Below are positions 18,149 to 25,836 of a stretch of 64,000 nt of DNA, in pieces; within the stretch, counting starts at the first letter, position 1; every line of letters begins with the position of its first letter. The DNA lies in assembly GCA_043820025.1 (NCBI GenBank), contig JBDRED010000028.1, positions 1 to 64,000 of the forward strand. The letters are read 5' to 3'. Position numbers and translations under genes: made by a program. The notes beneath the pieces are model-generated. The model saw only the letters and a program-made list of their open reading frames with translations, was not told the DNA's origin and searched no databases. The DNA is from JBDRED01 sp043820025 [NCBI: Elusimicrobiota bacterium]. Lineage in GTDB: Bacteria > RUG730 > JBDRED01.

Positions 18149-18799
18149 TTACCCCATTAAAGATTTAATTTTTGTTAATGTTATTTCAGACAGGTCATTA
18201 ACTATTATATCTGCTTTTTTTAACCTCTCCGGGTCGTTGTGCCTATCAATACCCACACAACGCATACCGGCATTTTTTGCTGATTCGACTCCTAATACCG
18301 CATCCTCAAAAACCATACAATCACAAGGCAGAACATTTAGTTTTTCCGCTGCCATCAGAAATATCTGAGGATCGGGTTTTCCTTTAATAATATCATTCCC
18401 TGTTATTTTAACATCAAACACACTCAAAAGATGCACACGCTCTAAAATTTGATAACAATTTTTGCTTGATGAAATTATTGCTGTTTTAATATTTTCTTTT
18501 CGGAGATCTTTTATCAGCGAGAATGTAGATTTGAATACCGGAATATCTTCTTTTTCAATATTCTCTAAAAAATATTCTTGTTTTTTATTTGAAGCGGATA
18601 TCACCTTAGATTCTGCCATATCGGTAAATATCGCGCGCGCGCCGTCTATTCTGGGAATGCCGTCAACCTTTTGTTTATAATCTTCAAAGGTAAATGGGAC
18701 ATTATAATCAGCAAACATCCTCTGCCATGCCTTAAAATGTAACGGAACAGTGTCAACAACCACACCATCCAAATCAAAGATTGCTGCCTTCAAAGACAT
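18149..18799 (-). CDS. pgmB: Beta-phosphoglucomutase (HAD family)
   Basis: About 216 residues. DxD motif I is AAIFDLDGVVVDT near the N-terminus, motif II Ser-Ser in TAIISSSKNC, then GKPDPQIFLMAAEKL and VFEDAVLGVESAKNAG (motif IV). Cap-domain residues and length match beta-PGM, which converts beta-glucose-1-phosphate to glucose-6-phosphate. The start at 18799 follows GGAGGGTAT; a reading from 18835 adds 12 unlikely residues. First gene of the sugar cluster, followed at once by GH65. Confidence 0.9.
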   Translation of the reverse strand: MSLKAAIFDLDGVVVDTVPLHFKAWQRMFADYNVPFTFEDYKQKVDGIPRIDGARAIFTDMAESKVISASNKKQEYFLENIEKEDIPVFKSTFSLIKDLRKENIKTAIISSSKNCYQILERVHLLSVFDVKITGNDIIKGKPDPQIFLMAAEKLNVLPCDCMVFEDAVLGVESAKNAGMRCVGIDRHNDPERLKKADIIVNDLSEITLTKIKSLMG

Positions 18800-18875
18800 A
18801 TACCCTCCAAAATAAACGACACAATAGAAAAACAAATTGAAATTTATTTTAGGCAGTTTAGGGTCATGCCCGGGA

Positions 18876-18935
18876 CTAAATACAACAGCCTTCTTTGCAA
18901 TGCGCTACTGCTCTCAGCATCCATTTTTTCTTCAT
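18876..18935 (-). CDS. Possible 19-residue small protein
   Basis: The reading MKKKWMLRAVAHCKEGCCI is preceded by a full AGGAGGT at a 5-base spacing (18947-18941), one of the best SD sites in the window. It lies in the 238-base gap between the GDT1 gene and the beta-phosphoglucomutase gene, 76 bases before the latter's start, on the same strand. Three cysteines sit in the last seven residues. It may be a small protein, a leader peptide, or the remains of a lost gene; I cannot tell which. No hairpin that would suggest attenuation is evident after it. Confidence 0.3.
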   Translation of the reverse strand: MKKKWMLRAVAHCKEGCCI

Positions 18936-19037
18936 TTTTTACCTCCTGCGAATAATATCCAAAATAATTGTAAATAATATACTAAATACAAAATCAGATT
19001 TGTAATTTTTTAGATTATTAGGAGATCCCTATTTATA

Positions 19038-19310
19038 TTAACTCTTGCTGATAAGCATCATTCCGCCAATTAACATAAAAATAATACCGCCAATAATTTT
19101 AATTACCTTTGGGTCAACATATTTTGATAGGAGCGAACCGGCAATAACAGATAAAGCGGTAATAACCATATACGCGCTCACAGACCCCAGCCATACTAAA
19201 ACCGGCCTGCCTGTTTTTGCCGTTAAAGTAATACCCACTAATTGTGTTTTATCAGCAAGCTCAGCTGCAAATATAGCCGCGAATGTTGTTAATAATATTT
19301 TCCACTGCAT
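19038..19310 (-). CDS. Half-size GDT1/TMEM165-family cation transporter
   Basis: 90 residues with three predicted membrane helices (about 4-24, 37-60 and 69-88). The family signature E-x-(G/A)-D-K-(T/S) is present once as AAELADKTQL (Glu17, Asp20, Lys21). Two-repeat members of UPF0016/GDT1 are about 200 residues and transport Mn2+ or Ca2+; this one is a single repeat and would need to pair as a homodimer. It starts 2 bases after the response regulator stop, so the two are one transcript. No second half-size gene is visible nearby. Confidence 0.85.
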   Translation of the reverse strand: MQWKILLTTFAAIFAAELADKTQLVGITLTAKTGRPVLVWLGSVSAYMVITALSVIAGSLLSKYVDPKVIKIIGGIIFMLIGGMMLISKS

Positions 19311-19312
19311 AA

Positions 19313-20005
19313 TTATTCTTTGAACATATATCCTACCGTGGGCACGGTATCAATACGTTTTCCTTCTTTGCCGAGTTTTTTTCTTAGATTTGCCACATGG
19401 CGGTCAATCGTCTGGCTGGTTTTATAATACTGCTGTTCCCATACACTTTCAGAAAGATACATCCTGGTCAATACCTTATTTTTCTTTTTCAAAAATAAGT
19501 AAAGCAATGAAAATTCTTTTGGAGTTAATGTAATCTCCTTATTTGAAACAAAAGCTACTCTGGTTTCCATATTAATTGTAATCTCTCCGGACTGAAGCTC
19601 TATATCATCCTTTTGTATATGGCTATATCTTTGTATTATAGCTTCTATGCGCGCATTGAATGTAGCGGGGAATACGGGCTTTATTAAATAATCCTCAACA
19701 CCCATCGTAAACGCCTTAACCTCATCCTCATAATTATAATCATCCTTTGACGAGAGAATAACAACAGGAATTGATTGAGTAGGAATATTTTTTTTCAATA
19801 TACCAAGCAGATCAACTGCGTTAAAATCAGTCAGCACCCTGTCAGCTATTACAATATTTGGATTATCTTTCCAGGCCATATCTATGCCCTGTTCGCCTTT
19901 TGATGTTATTAGAAAGGTTACTTCGTCCTTAACATTATACAATATTTCTTGAAGCGATTTTACGGTATTTGAATCTGAAGAAATTATAAGAATTTTCTTT
20001 TTCAT
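19313..20005 (-). CDS. OmpR/PhoB-type response regulator
   Basis: About 230 residues. Receiver domain 1-122 with phosphoacceptor Asp55 (IVIADRVLTD) and the switch lysine in EDYLIKPVFP. C-terminal winged helix (about 135-230): EITLTPKEFSLLYLFLKK, then TIDRHVANLRKKLG as recognition helix and TVPTVGYMF as wing. The partner kinase is not adjacent. I chose the ATG at 20005: no SD precedes it, but TTGTTT-N17-TATAAT ends 6 bases before it, which predicts transcription starting at the A of ATG, a leaderless message. A reading from 20053 would add 16 residues across this promoter. Confidence 0.9.
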   Translation of the reverse strand: MKKKILIISSDSNTVKSLQEILYNVKDEVTFLITSKGEQGIDMAWKDNPNIVIADRVLTDFNAVDLLGILKKNIPTQSIPVVILSSKDDYNYEDEVKAFTMGVEDYLIKPVFPATFNARIEAIIQRYSHIQKDDIELQSGEITINMETRVAFVSNKEITLTPKEFSLLYLFLKKKNKVLTRMYLSESVWEQQYYKTSQTIDRHVANLRKKLGKEGKRIDTVPTVGYMFKE

Positions 20006-20011
20006 GAATAA

Positions 20012-20040
20012 ATTATATATAAATTTGCCTTTAAAAACAA
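20012..20040 (-). promoter_or_regulatory. Promoter for a leaderless response-regulator mRNA
   Basis: TTGTTT (20040-20035), 17-bp spacer, TATAAT (20017-20012). Six bases separate the -10 from the ATG, so the expected start point is the start codon itself. Confidence 0.6.
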
Positions 20041-20059
20041 TAAAATAATACAAAGGCAG

Positions 20060-20228
20060 TGGGATTAGTCAACACATGTGACACCCCAGGTAAACATAGC
20101 CGCTGAGTAGAATGAATTTAGAGTTGCCCATAAATGGGTTTTTGTTTGGATGTTAATTTACCATGGATTTCTGATTTGCAGGAATGACAAAGAGAAAGCA
20201 GGGTGTCACATGTATTGCAGCATTCCCA
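20060..20228. mobile_element. Short MITE-like element, degenerate copy
   Basis: 169 bp. The right end, read inward, is TGGGAATGCTGCAATACATG followed by TGACACCC; the left end is TGGGATTAGTCAACACATGT followed by GACACCCC. These match the termini of the 518-bp element at 45203-45720. TAGAATGAATTTA occurs inside both. No coding capacity. Clear flanking duplications are not seen. It fits exactly between the response regulator promoter and the stop of the beta-barrel gene (20233). Confidence 0.6.
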
Positions 20229-20232
20229 AAAA

Positions 20233-22011
20233 TTAAAAACTATAGGATACGGTGGCATTCCATTTAACGCGTTCGCCCGGAACAGAGTATAATAACTCGT
20301 CAATATCTTCAAACATTAAACTATCAAACTCTGAATTATTCATCACAGTCCACTCGCTCTGAAAACATATTTTTTTATTGGGTTTATATACCGTTTTAAT
20401 TGCCCATGAAGACCTTTCATTGCCGCTTAAAAAAAGCTTTGAGTCAGACATAGACCACCTGGCGCAAAACACAATACTTCGTCCGGCCAACACTTTAACA
20501 ACAGCGCTTATTGACTCGCCTGCATAACTTTTACTCTGAAGATCTACATACTTAAAATAGCGGGTATATGACAAGCTTAGGCTTATTGGTTCAGCGCCTT
20601 GATTAACTTTATATCGAAGATATGAATCCTTTCTACTATTAGTGTCACTGCCCCTTGTATAAATATCCCTATCCTTTTCTTGGTATTTAACTCCAAATTT
20701 AGTGTCATTTATCTCATAAAATATCTCAGCTGAATACATATCATCTGTCACCGGCAGTCCATATTTAATTTCATAGACACCTTTATCGCTATCCCACAAT
20801 GCGTTAGCGCTATGATTAAAAATGTCATACATTCCCGCAAAGGAAATTTTACCCGCCCTACTCGCTAATTTAAACCTGTATCCTTTTTCATCCCTGCATC
20901 TCAAATACATTGACGGCCTGTTCATGCTTATTGCATTGGCATAAGGATTGTAGTAATTCTTATCATAGTTTCTCAGCGACACGCTCCACGCGCAAAGTTT
21001 ATTATTTATACTGCTAAGCGTTATTATATTGGCTGAGTTATTCCTGTTTTTAGACAATTCTCCTTCAAATTTGAGCAGGGTATTTGAAACATTACAATAA
21101 AAACCCAAGTAGTTTTCTTGATATCCTGTGTTTAGAAAATATGCCGAGTCGTAAAGCAGTGTTCTGCTCAATCTATAATTGATTAGCCCTAAATATCCTT
21201 GAAAACCGCTATTCTTCCCTCCTATCTCATAAGATAGATTAATCCCTTTCACATCGTCTACAACGCCATTATTTATTGTCACGCTCTTATTAGTATTAAG
21301 CTCGTCAAAATCTGTTTTCACTCCGCTCAAAGCAATACCGGTATTTGAATAAAAAAAAGTAATCTGAGTTTTGTTAAATATTTTTTTATCCAACGCCGCT
21401 CCATTCAATCTTGAACTATAAACGCAATACGCGCCATCTTTATATTCCGCGCTCTGCGGAGCAATTCTAATCCTATATCTTCTTGAATAAGGCATTGAAA
21501 TATCGGGTAAGAAACCCTGCTTTATTCCTTTAAAATTTCCAAAAGTCAGTCCCTGCCCAAATCTTGCTTTATAATTGCCCAGTATCCAATCGCAATGTTT
21601 TGACTTATACCCAAAGTATTTTTTGCTTATAATATTTTTTTGACTCATGCTTACGCTGAAATTTACAAATTCCAACATTGAAATACTATGCCCGATAATC
21701 CCAAAATAATACCTATCAAGAATATTGTCCCACTTAAGCGCTGCTGTTAAGCGCGGGGCTGAATTATCGTCATTATATGTATATGACCCGGCTGAAAGAT
21801 TAAGATATTTAGATGTTTTTTTATCATCGTTTGAAAATAACCGGCTGTCATAATATTCCTCCAGCATCTCTAAATATGCCGTCTCGTCAATGTCGCCGCT
21901 GATATAAAGATCAATTATTTCATCTTCAAAATTAATTGATTCGTTTATCACAGCAAAACTATTAACAGATAAACCAAATATACACAAAATAATCCCAAAT
22001 ATTTTTATCAT
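20233..22011 (-). CDS. Predicted outer-membrane beta-barrel protein
   Basis: 592 residues with a signal peptide (MIKIFGIILCIFGLSVNSFA) and an acidic helical stretch (about 25-60). A long series of alternating amphipathic strands follows and ends VKWNATVSYSF, with a terminal Phe as in BAM substrates. GNYKARFGQGLTFGNFKG (about residue 145) resembles the conserved GDYxxxFGQGLxL motif of barrel proteins that in Bacteroidetes relatives carry helix-hairpin-helix repeats; I see no HhH here. Function unknown. It follows the PorV-like gene by 8 bases, without a clear SD, and ends 5 bases before a mobile-element remnant. Last gene of the lamin-tail/PorV/barrel transcript. Confidence 0.7.
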   Translation of the reverse strand: MIKIFGIILCIFGLSVNSFAVINESINFEDEIIDLYISGDIDETAYLEMLEEYYDSRLFSNDDKKTSKYLNLSAGSYTYNDDNSAPRLTAALKWDNILDRYYFGIIGHSISMLEFVNFSVSMSQKNIISKKYFGYKSKHCDWILGNYKARFGQGLTFGNFKGIKQGFLPDISMPYSRRYRIRIAPQSAEYKDGAYCVYSSRLNGAALDKKIFNKTQITFFYSNTGIALSGVKTDFDELNTNKSVTINNGVVDDVKGINLSYEIGGKNSGFQGYLGLINYRLSRTLLYDSAYFLNTGYQENYLGFYCNVSNTLLKFEGELSKNRNNSANIITLSSINNKLCAWSVSLRNYDKNYYNPYANAISMNRPSMYLRCRDEKGYRFKLASRAGKISFAGMYDIFNHSANALWDSDKGVYEIKYGLPVTDDMYSAEIFYEINDTKFGVKYQEKDRDIYTRGSDTNSRKDSYLRYKVNQGAEPISLSLSYTRYFKYVDLQSKSYAGESISAVVKVLAGRSIVFCARWSMSDSKLFLSGNERSSWAIKTVYKPNKKICFQSEWTVMNNSEFDSLMFEDIDELLYSVPGERVKWNATVSYSF

Positions 22012-22019
22012 AAATTATT

Positions 22020-22862
22020 TTAAAAATACAAACTAAAGCTAGTCAGATGCTGTAAAGATAAGTATTGATGCGACCTTATGCTGTAATCTAACCTTAACTT
22101 AAACAGCTTAACGCAAAATCCGGCTCCTATAAACGCGGGCCTGGCCTGCATTCCAAACAACAGCTTAAGCCCATCCGTAATTTTGTAATCAATGCCATAT
22201 CTAAAAGATAAGTCGTATGGTATTTCTTTGAATGATTCCATATACATATTGACACGCGCATTAATAAGAAGATTAACGCCTAATACAATTTCTCTTCCAA
22301 TATTTTCTTTATAGTTTCTGCCTATCTGCGCTGAATTAATATTTTTTATCAGGAATGATATAAAGACCGGATTTTTTTTAAACCCGCACGATATGTCAAA
22401 TGCAGGGACATATTCAATTTTATTAATGTAATCCTGCTCATTAATCTCTAAACTCATAAATCGAACAGCTAACCCAAGACTGCTTATTTCTTTTATTCTG
22501 AGTCCGCAAGCTAAAACGATCTCCTGTTCTTGATATAACTCTCTTTTTCCAAAAACAGAATAACCTGCGGCCAGGCAAACAGACTTCAATACCGGAAATC
22601 CAAAAGCCGCAGCATTGACTGAAAGCTCTTCCATATTAAATATTCTTGTATAGAATGTCTGTATGCTAAATCTATTAAGAAGAACTAAATTGCATGGCAT
22701 ATAAAATATGCTTAATGGTTCAGGCTCGCTGACTGCCTGCGCGCCTCCGCAGCCGGCGCTATAAGCTGAAAGAAGTTTATATTCAAACGCAGAAAATCCA
22801 TCTGTTACTAAAAACACCACCACAGCGCAAACCATTACCCTGCATCGCAAGAATTTTACCAT
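22020..22862 (-). CDS. PorV/PorQ-like outer membrane protein
   Basis: 280 residues. A hydrophobic N-terminus (VMVCAVVVFLVTDGFSA) is a signal peptide. The body is beta-barrel-like: LSVNAAAFGFPVLKSVCLAAGYSVFG, GLRFGM-like LKLLFGMQARPAFIGAGFCV, and an end of SIRSHQYLSLQHLTSFSLYF with terminal Phe. This order (early Pro-rich loop, FGxxxxPxFxGxG, H...L...H...S) resembles PorV/PorQ and UPF0164 proteins. In type IX secretion PorV carries cargo off the translocon; whether it does so here is inference. SD GGAGGGATAG. Lies between the lamin-tail protein and the barrel protein. Confidence 0.6.
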   Translation of the reverse strand: MVKFLRCRVMVCAVVVFLVTDGFSAFEYKLLSAYSAGCGGAQAVSEPEPLSIFYMPCNLVLLNRFSIQTFYTRIFNMEELSVNAAAFGFPVLKSVCLAAGYSVFGKRELYQEQEIVLACGLRIKEISSLGLAVRFMSLEINEQDYINKIEYVPAFDISCGFKKNPVFISFLIKNINSAQIGRNYKENIGREIVLGVNLLINARVNMYMESFKEIPYDLSFRYGIDYKITDGLKLLFGMQARPAFIGAGFCVKLFKLRLDYSIRSHQYLSLQHLTSFSLYF

Positions 22863-22914
22863 CGCCTTCTATCCCTCCCATAAAATTACCGTAACATCAA
22901 AAATATTTACGCGC

Positions 22915-24495
22915 TTACAATCTTTTACTGATCACTACTACCCGCTTATTAGTTTCCGTTTTACCTGTTTCCTTATCAACCGCCTCAGCATAAATCACAT
23001 ACATCCCTATTGGCAAAACAACGCCGTTCTCATCAGTCCCATCCCAAATAAGCTCTTCGCAAAAATCGGTTTCTCCATGCCACAGATCTTTAACCATTCT
23101 GCCTTGGATATCAAATATTTTAATGCCTGCGCTTCTTCCATGAGTATTAATTTTTATTAATGCGTTCCTGTGTTTTCCTTCTCCAAACGGCGAAAATACA
23201 GAAACAGGAACCGCCATAAGACAATCAATGCTTTCATCCTTATCATTGGTAATATTATAATTATACCCGGCGCCGGGATCAGGCTCGTCAATAATCCAAT
23301 CACCCGCGCTGTTTGTATCGAGCGGAAATGTTTGAATATTTTGTTTTCTTTTTATTGAACTGCCGGTTGATCCTCCCCATACAACACAATCCTCTTGAGA
23401 ATAATCATTGCTGACTGCCAGCCATTGTCCGCAGTCTATACCTTCCTCAAACAAAAGTTTATTAGCGTCGCTCCAAATCGTGTCATTATTCGCATAAGCA
23501 ATAAAATCAATAATTTCATTGTCGCGATTTCGTAATATTATAGTATTATCAGTGCCCGCCAAGCCTGTGTCAGTTGTATAAAATCGTAACGTATTATTCA
23601 CGGAACTTGCCTCATCAATATCGGATGAATTAAAATAAATTAAAATATAACTATTTTTGGACGGTATAATATCCGGAAATGTTTTTATTAGCTTAGCGCC
23701 CTCGTACAATTTATATCCGCCAATACTGCCTTCTGATTCCGTTATATACAGCTCTACCCAATCCTTTTCGCTCGAATAAGGCATTATCTCAGTGATATAT
23801 CCATGAAATTTTCCTTGAGGCAAAATATCCTCTTCATCAATCTGCGATATACTGTTTAACATTCCCGGAGTAGCCCCGGTTTCACATGCCTTCCAATTAC
23901 TCTCAGTATCCGCGCCAAGAGCGTTAATTCTCTCAACAGAAATACCATTACCCGGATCAAATGGGATACCATCCAACCCATCATCATCCGCATTTAAATA
24001 ACTGCCGGGCGACTCTGTAATTTTTGGCGTTCCATAAGTACTTACACAGGTTCCGCTTGAATCGAACAAAGTAATCGGGTCAGAAGAATTACTAAGTCCA
24101 CTGCCGCCAAGCGTAGAATCTTTGGTAGTAAAAATAACAGCGTCGTTACCAAAGTCATATACCTGAGATCCGCCTGCATAATCCGCGTCTAAGATAACAG
24201 CATACGCTCCTGCTGGCACAACAAATGTTTTAAACACCGCCTTACTATCAGTTATTACGCCATGCGCTTCCGGATCCCAAGGAACAATATTATCTAAGCC
24301 GTCGCCGTCAGTAAATTTATAGCCATTAATATTAATCTCCGTTGAATCAGCATTATACAATTCAATAAACTCGCCGCCGGATTCATCATCCGCATTTGCC
24401 ATTACTTCATTAATAACCAATGAATAACTGTTCGAATACGCAAATCCGCAAATGATAAATACCGGCAATAAAAATATAAAATACCTTACTGCCAT
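22915..24495 (-). CDS. Lamin-tail-domain surface protein with FlgD-like C-terminus
   Basis: 526 residues. Signal peptide in residues 1-22. Two lamin-tail domains: one from about 25 to 205 (SLVINEVMANADDESGGEFI, then ELYNADSTEININGYKFTD) and one from about 228 to 400 (YITEIMPYSSEKDWVELYI, later NTIILRNRDNEIIDFIAYA). Residues about 430-526 form an Ig-like FlgD/T9SS-type tail (VSVFSPFGEGKHRNALIKI, IKIFDIQGRMVKDL, WDGTDENGVVLPIGMYVIY). Such tails act as sorting or attachment signals in related phyla. It is the first gene of a three-gene envelope transcript with a near-consensus promoter 150 bases upstream. Confidence 0.82.
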   Translation of the reverse strand: MAVRYFIFLLPVFIICGFAYSNSYSLVINEVMANADDESGGEFIELYNADSTEININGYKFTDGDGLDNIVPWDPEAHGVITDSKAVFKTFVVPAGAYAVILDADYAGGSQVYDFGNDAVIFTTKDSTLGGSGLSNSSDPITLFDSSGTCVSTYGTPKITESPGSYLNADDDGLDGIPFDPGNGISVERINALGADTESNWKACETGATPGMLNSISQIDEEDILPQGKFHGYITEIMPYSSEKDWVELYITESEGSIGGYKLYEGAKLIKTFPDIIPSKNSYILIYFNSSDIDEASSVNNTLRFYTTDTGLAGTDNTIILRNRDNEIIDFIAYANNDTIWSDANKLLFEEGIDCGQWLAVSNDYSQEDCVVWGGSTGSSIKRKQNIQTFPLDTNSAGDWIIDEPDPGAGYNYNITNDKDESIDCLMAVPVSVFSPFGEGKHRNALIKINTHGRSAGIKIFDIQGRMVKDLWHGETDFCEELIWDGTDENGVVLPIGMYVIYAEAVDKETGKTETNKRVVVISKRL

Positions 24496-24646
24496 AAAGC
24501 ATTACCGCCTAAATAATTAATTTGAAGTTGTTTTTTCTAAAAGAGATTTACAGTAAGTAAATCATTTTGAATTGTTCGAAATAAAAGGCATCACCGCTTT
24601 TTTATGTAGAATTGTATCGTTTTTTATGCGCTTAATTGCATGTTAA

Positions 24647-24675
24647 AATGTATTAAATAGCCTGTTGTGTGTCAA
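24647..24675 (-). promoter_or_regulatory. Promoter for the lamin-tail gene cluster
   Basis: Consensus TTGACA (24675-24670), 17-bp spacer, TACATT (24652-24647). The -35 overlaps the stop codon of the upstream SpoVG-like gene. Expected leader of about 145 bases before the ATG at 24495; I see no riboswitch-like structure in it. Confidence 0.6.
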
Positions 24676-25247
24676 TTTATTTTTGATAAATATTTATCTA
24701 TTATCGCTTTCTCAACATCGCTTTTTAGTTTTTTATTTAACACATACACAATATTTCCGTACTTGCCTGCTTCATCCTTTTTCGCAGGCCATGCCACCCA
24801 AAGGCCTTTTTTTCCCTGCATTACTCCGCAGTGAACAGCAATAGAATTATTAAACACAATCACTGCGTTTGCTTTTCTACTGCTATTCTTTTTTAAGATA
24901 TTTATTTCAGAAATTTTAAATTCAATTGCGGTATTTATCTGCCGTGTTTCAGCGCCGGAACGGACTGATTCAATAATTTTGTTTTTTAAATCAGGATCTA
25001 TAATCTCGACCTGCGGAAGTTCAAACCCGTCAATTACTTTATAATGCGGCAGTAAAATGCTTTTATCTTCATACAGGATTATATCTTCAATAACTAAAAA
25101 TCCGCCTGCTATAATCCGCGCTCGCGTCTGTGTATTATCATGAACAGACACAACGCTTGTAATTTCTAAAAAAGATTCAGCAAAAACCAATCCGCTGAAA
25201 ACTAAACAAAGAAACGCTAAAACAATGAGACATATTTTAAATTTCAT
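24672..25247 (-). CDS. Exported protein with tandem SpoVG-like domains
   Basis: About 191 residues. The N-terminus (ICLIVLAFLCLVFSGLVFAES) is a clear signal peptide. The C-terminal half (about 100-185 of the mature reading) matches SpoVG: KISEINIL..., NNSIAVHCGVMQGKKGLWVA, WPAKKDEAGKYGNIVYVLNK, followed by the final KSDVEKAIIDKY helix. An earlier stretch, ITSVVSVHDNTQTRARIIAG then FLVIEDIILYEDKSILLPHY, follows the same pattern with a degenerate middle, so the protein is probably a duplication. Known SpoVG proteins are cytoplasmic nucleic-acid binders. The start at 25247 follows AGGAT; it overlaps the end of the DUF4234 gene, so the two are one transcript. Confidence 0.75.
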   Translation of the reverse strand: MKFKICLIVLAFLCLVFSGLVFAESFLEITSVVSVHDNTQTRARIIAGGFLVIEDIILYEDKSILLPHYKVIDGFELPQVEIIDPDLKNKIIESVRSGAETRQINTAIEFKISEINILKKNSSRKANAVIVFNNSIAVHCGVMQGKKGLWVAWPAKKDEAGKYGNIVYVLNKKLKSDVEKAIIDKYLSKIN

Positions 25248-25254
25248 ATAGATC

Positions 25255-25761
25255 CTATGCCCTAACAAACAACCCTATAATGTTTATTAAAAGCAGTATT
25301 GCTCCGGGTATCATCGCAAGAATGTTTTTCCATGTAATTCTGCTGTTAGGGTCCATGTCAGGAGCAGACTTAGCGTTCGCCTTATTAACCGCTTCCTGAA
25401 TATAAAGAAGCGGAATAAATTTTAACATGCCTATTATCACAAGAACAGGCGCCAGGCCAAAGATCAAAAACAAAACATACCAGATTGTAAGATAAAGCGC
25501 GCTCTTGCTTAGCTTAATATTATGCTTCTCAACCTCATTACTCACATGCGCAAAACACTGATAACAAAAAATAATTGCAATTACAGCTCTCGTTATTGGC
25601 ATAATATTTTCACCGGTTTTCTTCTTTATGTAAACCCAATACTTATAAAACCAATAAATGTCATAAATCCCCAGCGTGCATAATGACATAACAGCCAGCT
25701 TCATCTTTGACACAGGGAAAAATATCGCCCCATCATTCGCATTTACTTTTTGTTCGCTCAT
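25255..25761 (-). CDS. DUF4234-like membrane protein
   Basis: 168 residues with about four hydrophobic segments (22-40, 58-74, 90-115, 148-166). KLAVMSLCTLGIYDIYWFYK (residues 21-40) matches the conserved MSxxTLGIYxxYWFYK motif of DUF4234 and related small membrane proteins. No function is known. SD AGGAGGTAAG. The exported SpoVG-fold gene overlaps its 3' end, suggesting joint expression; the pair sits between ribF and the lamin-tail cluster. Confidence 0.7.
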   Translation of the reverse strand: MSEQKVNANDGAIFFPVSKMKLAVMSLCTLGIYDIYWFYKYWVYIKKKTGENIMPITRAVIAIIFCYQCFAHVSNEVEKHNIKLSKSALYLTIWYVLFLIFGLAPVLVIIGMLKFIPLLYIQEAVNKANAKSAPDMDPNSRITWKNILAMIPGAILLLINIIGLFVRA

Positions 25762-25836
25762 TTCTTACCTCCTAAATAAGTTTTTAAGTAACACTCGGCG
25801 TTTCCCAACACCAAGCATCATCCCTGATACTCGAGC

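Noticed and set aside
19045-19323. A 92-codon hydrophobic open frame on the plus strand
   Set aside because: Mirror of the GDT1 helices on the other strand; the ELADKT motif is on the minus strand.
20118-20312. A 64-codon open frame spanning the short mobile element
   Set aside because: It runs through the element end and into the barrel gene in another frame; no SD or family.
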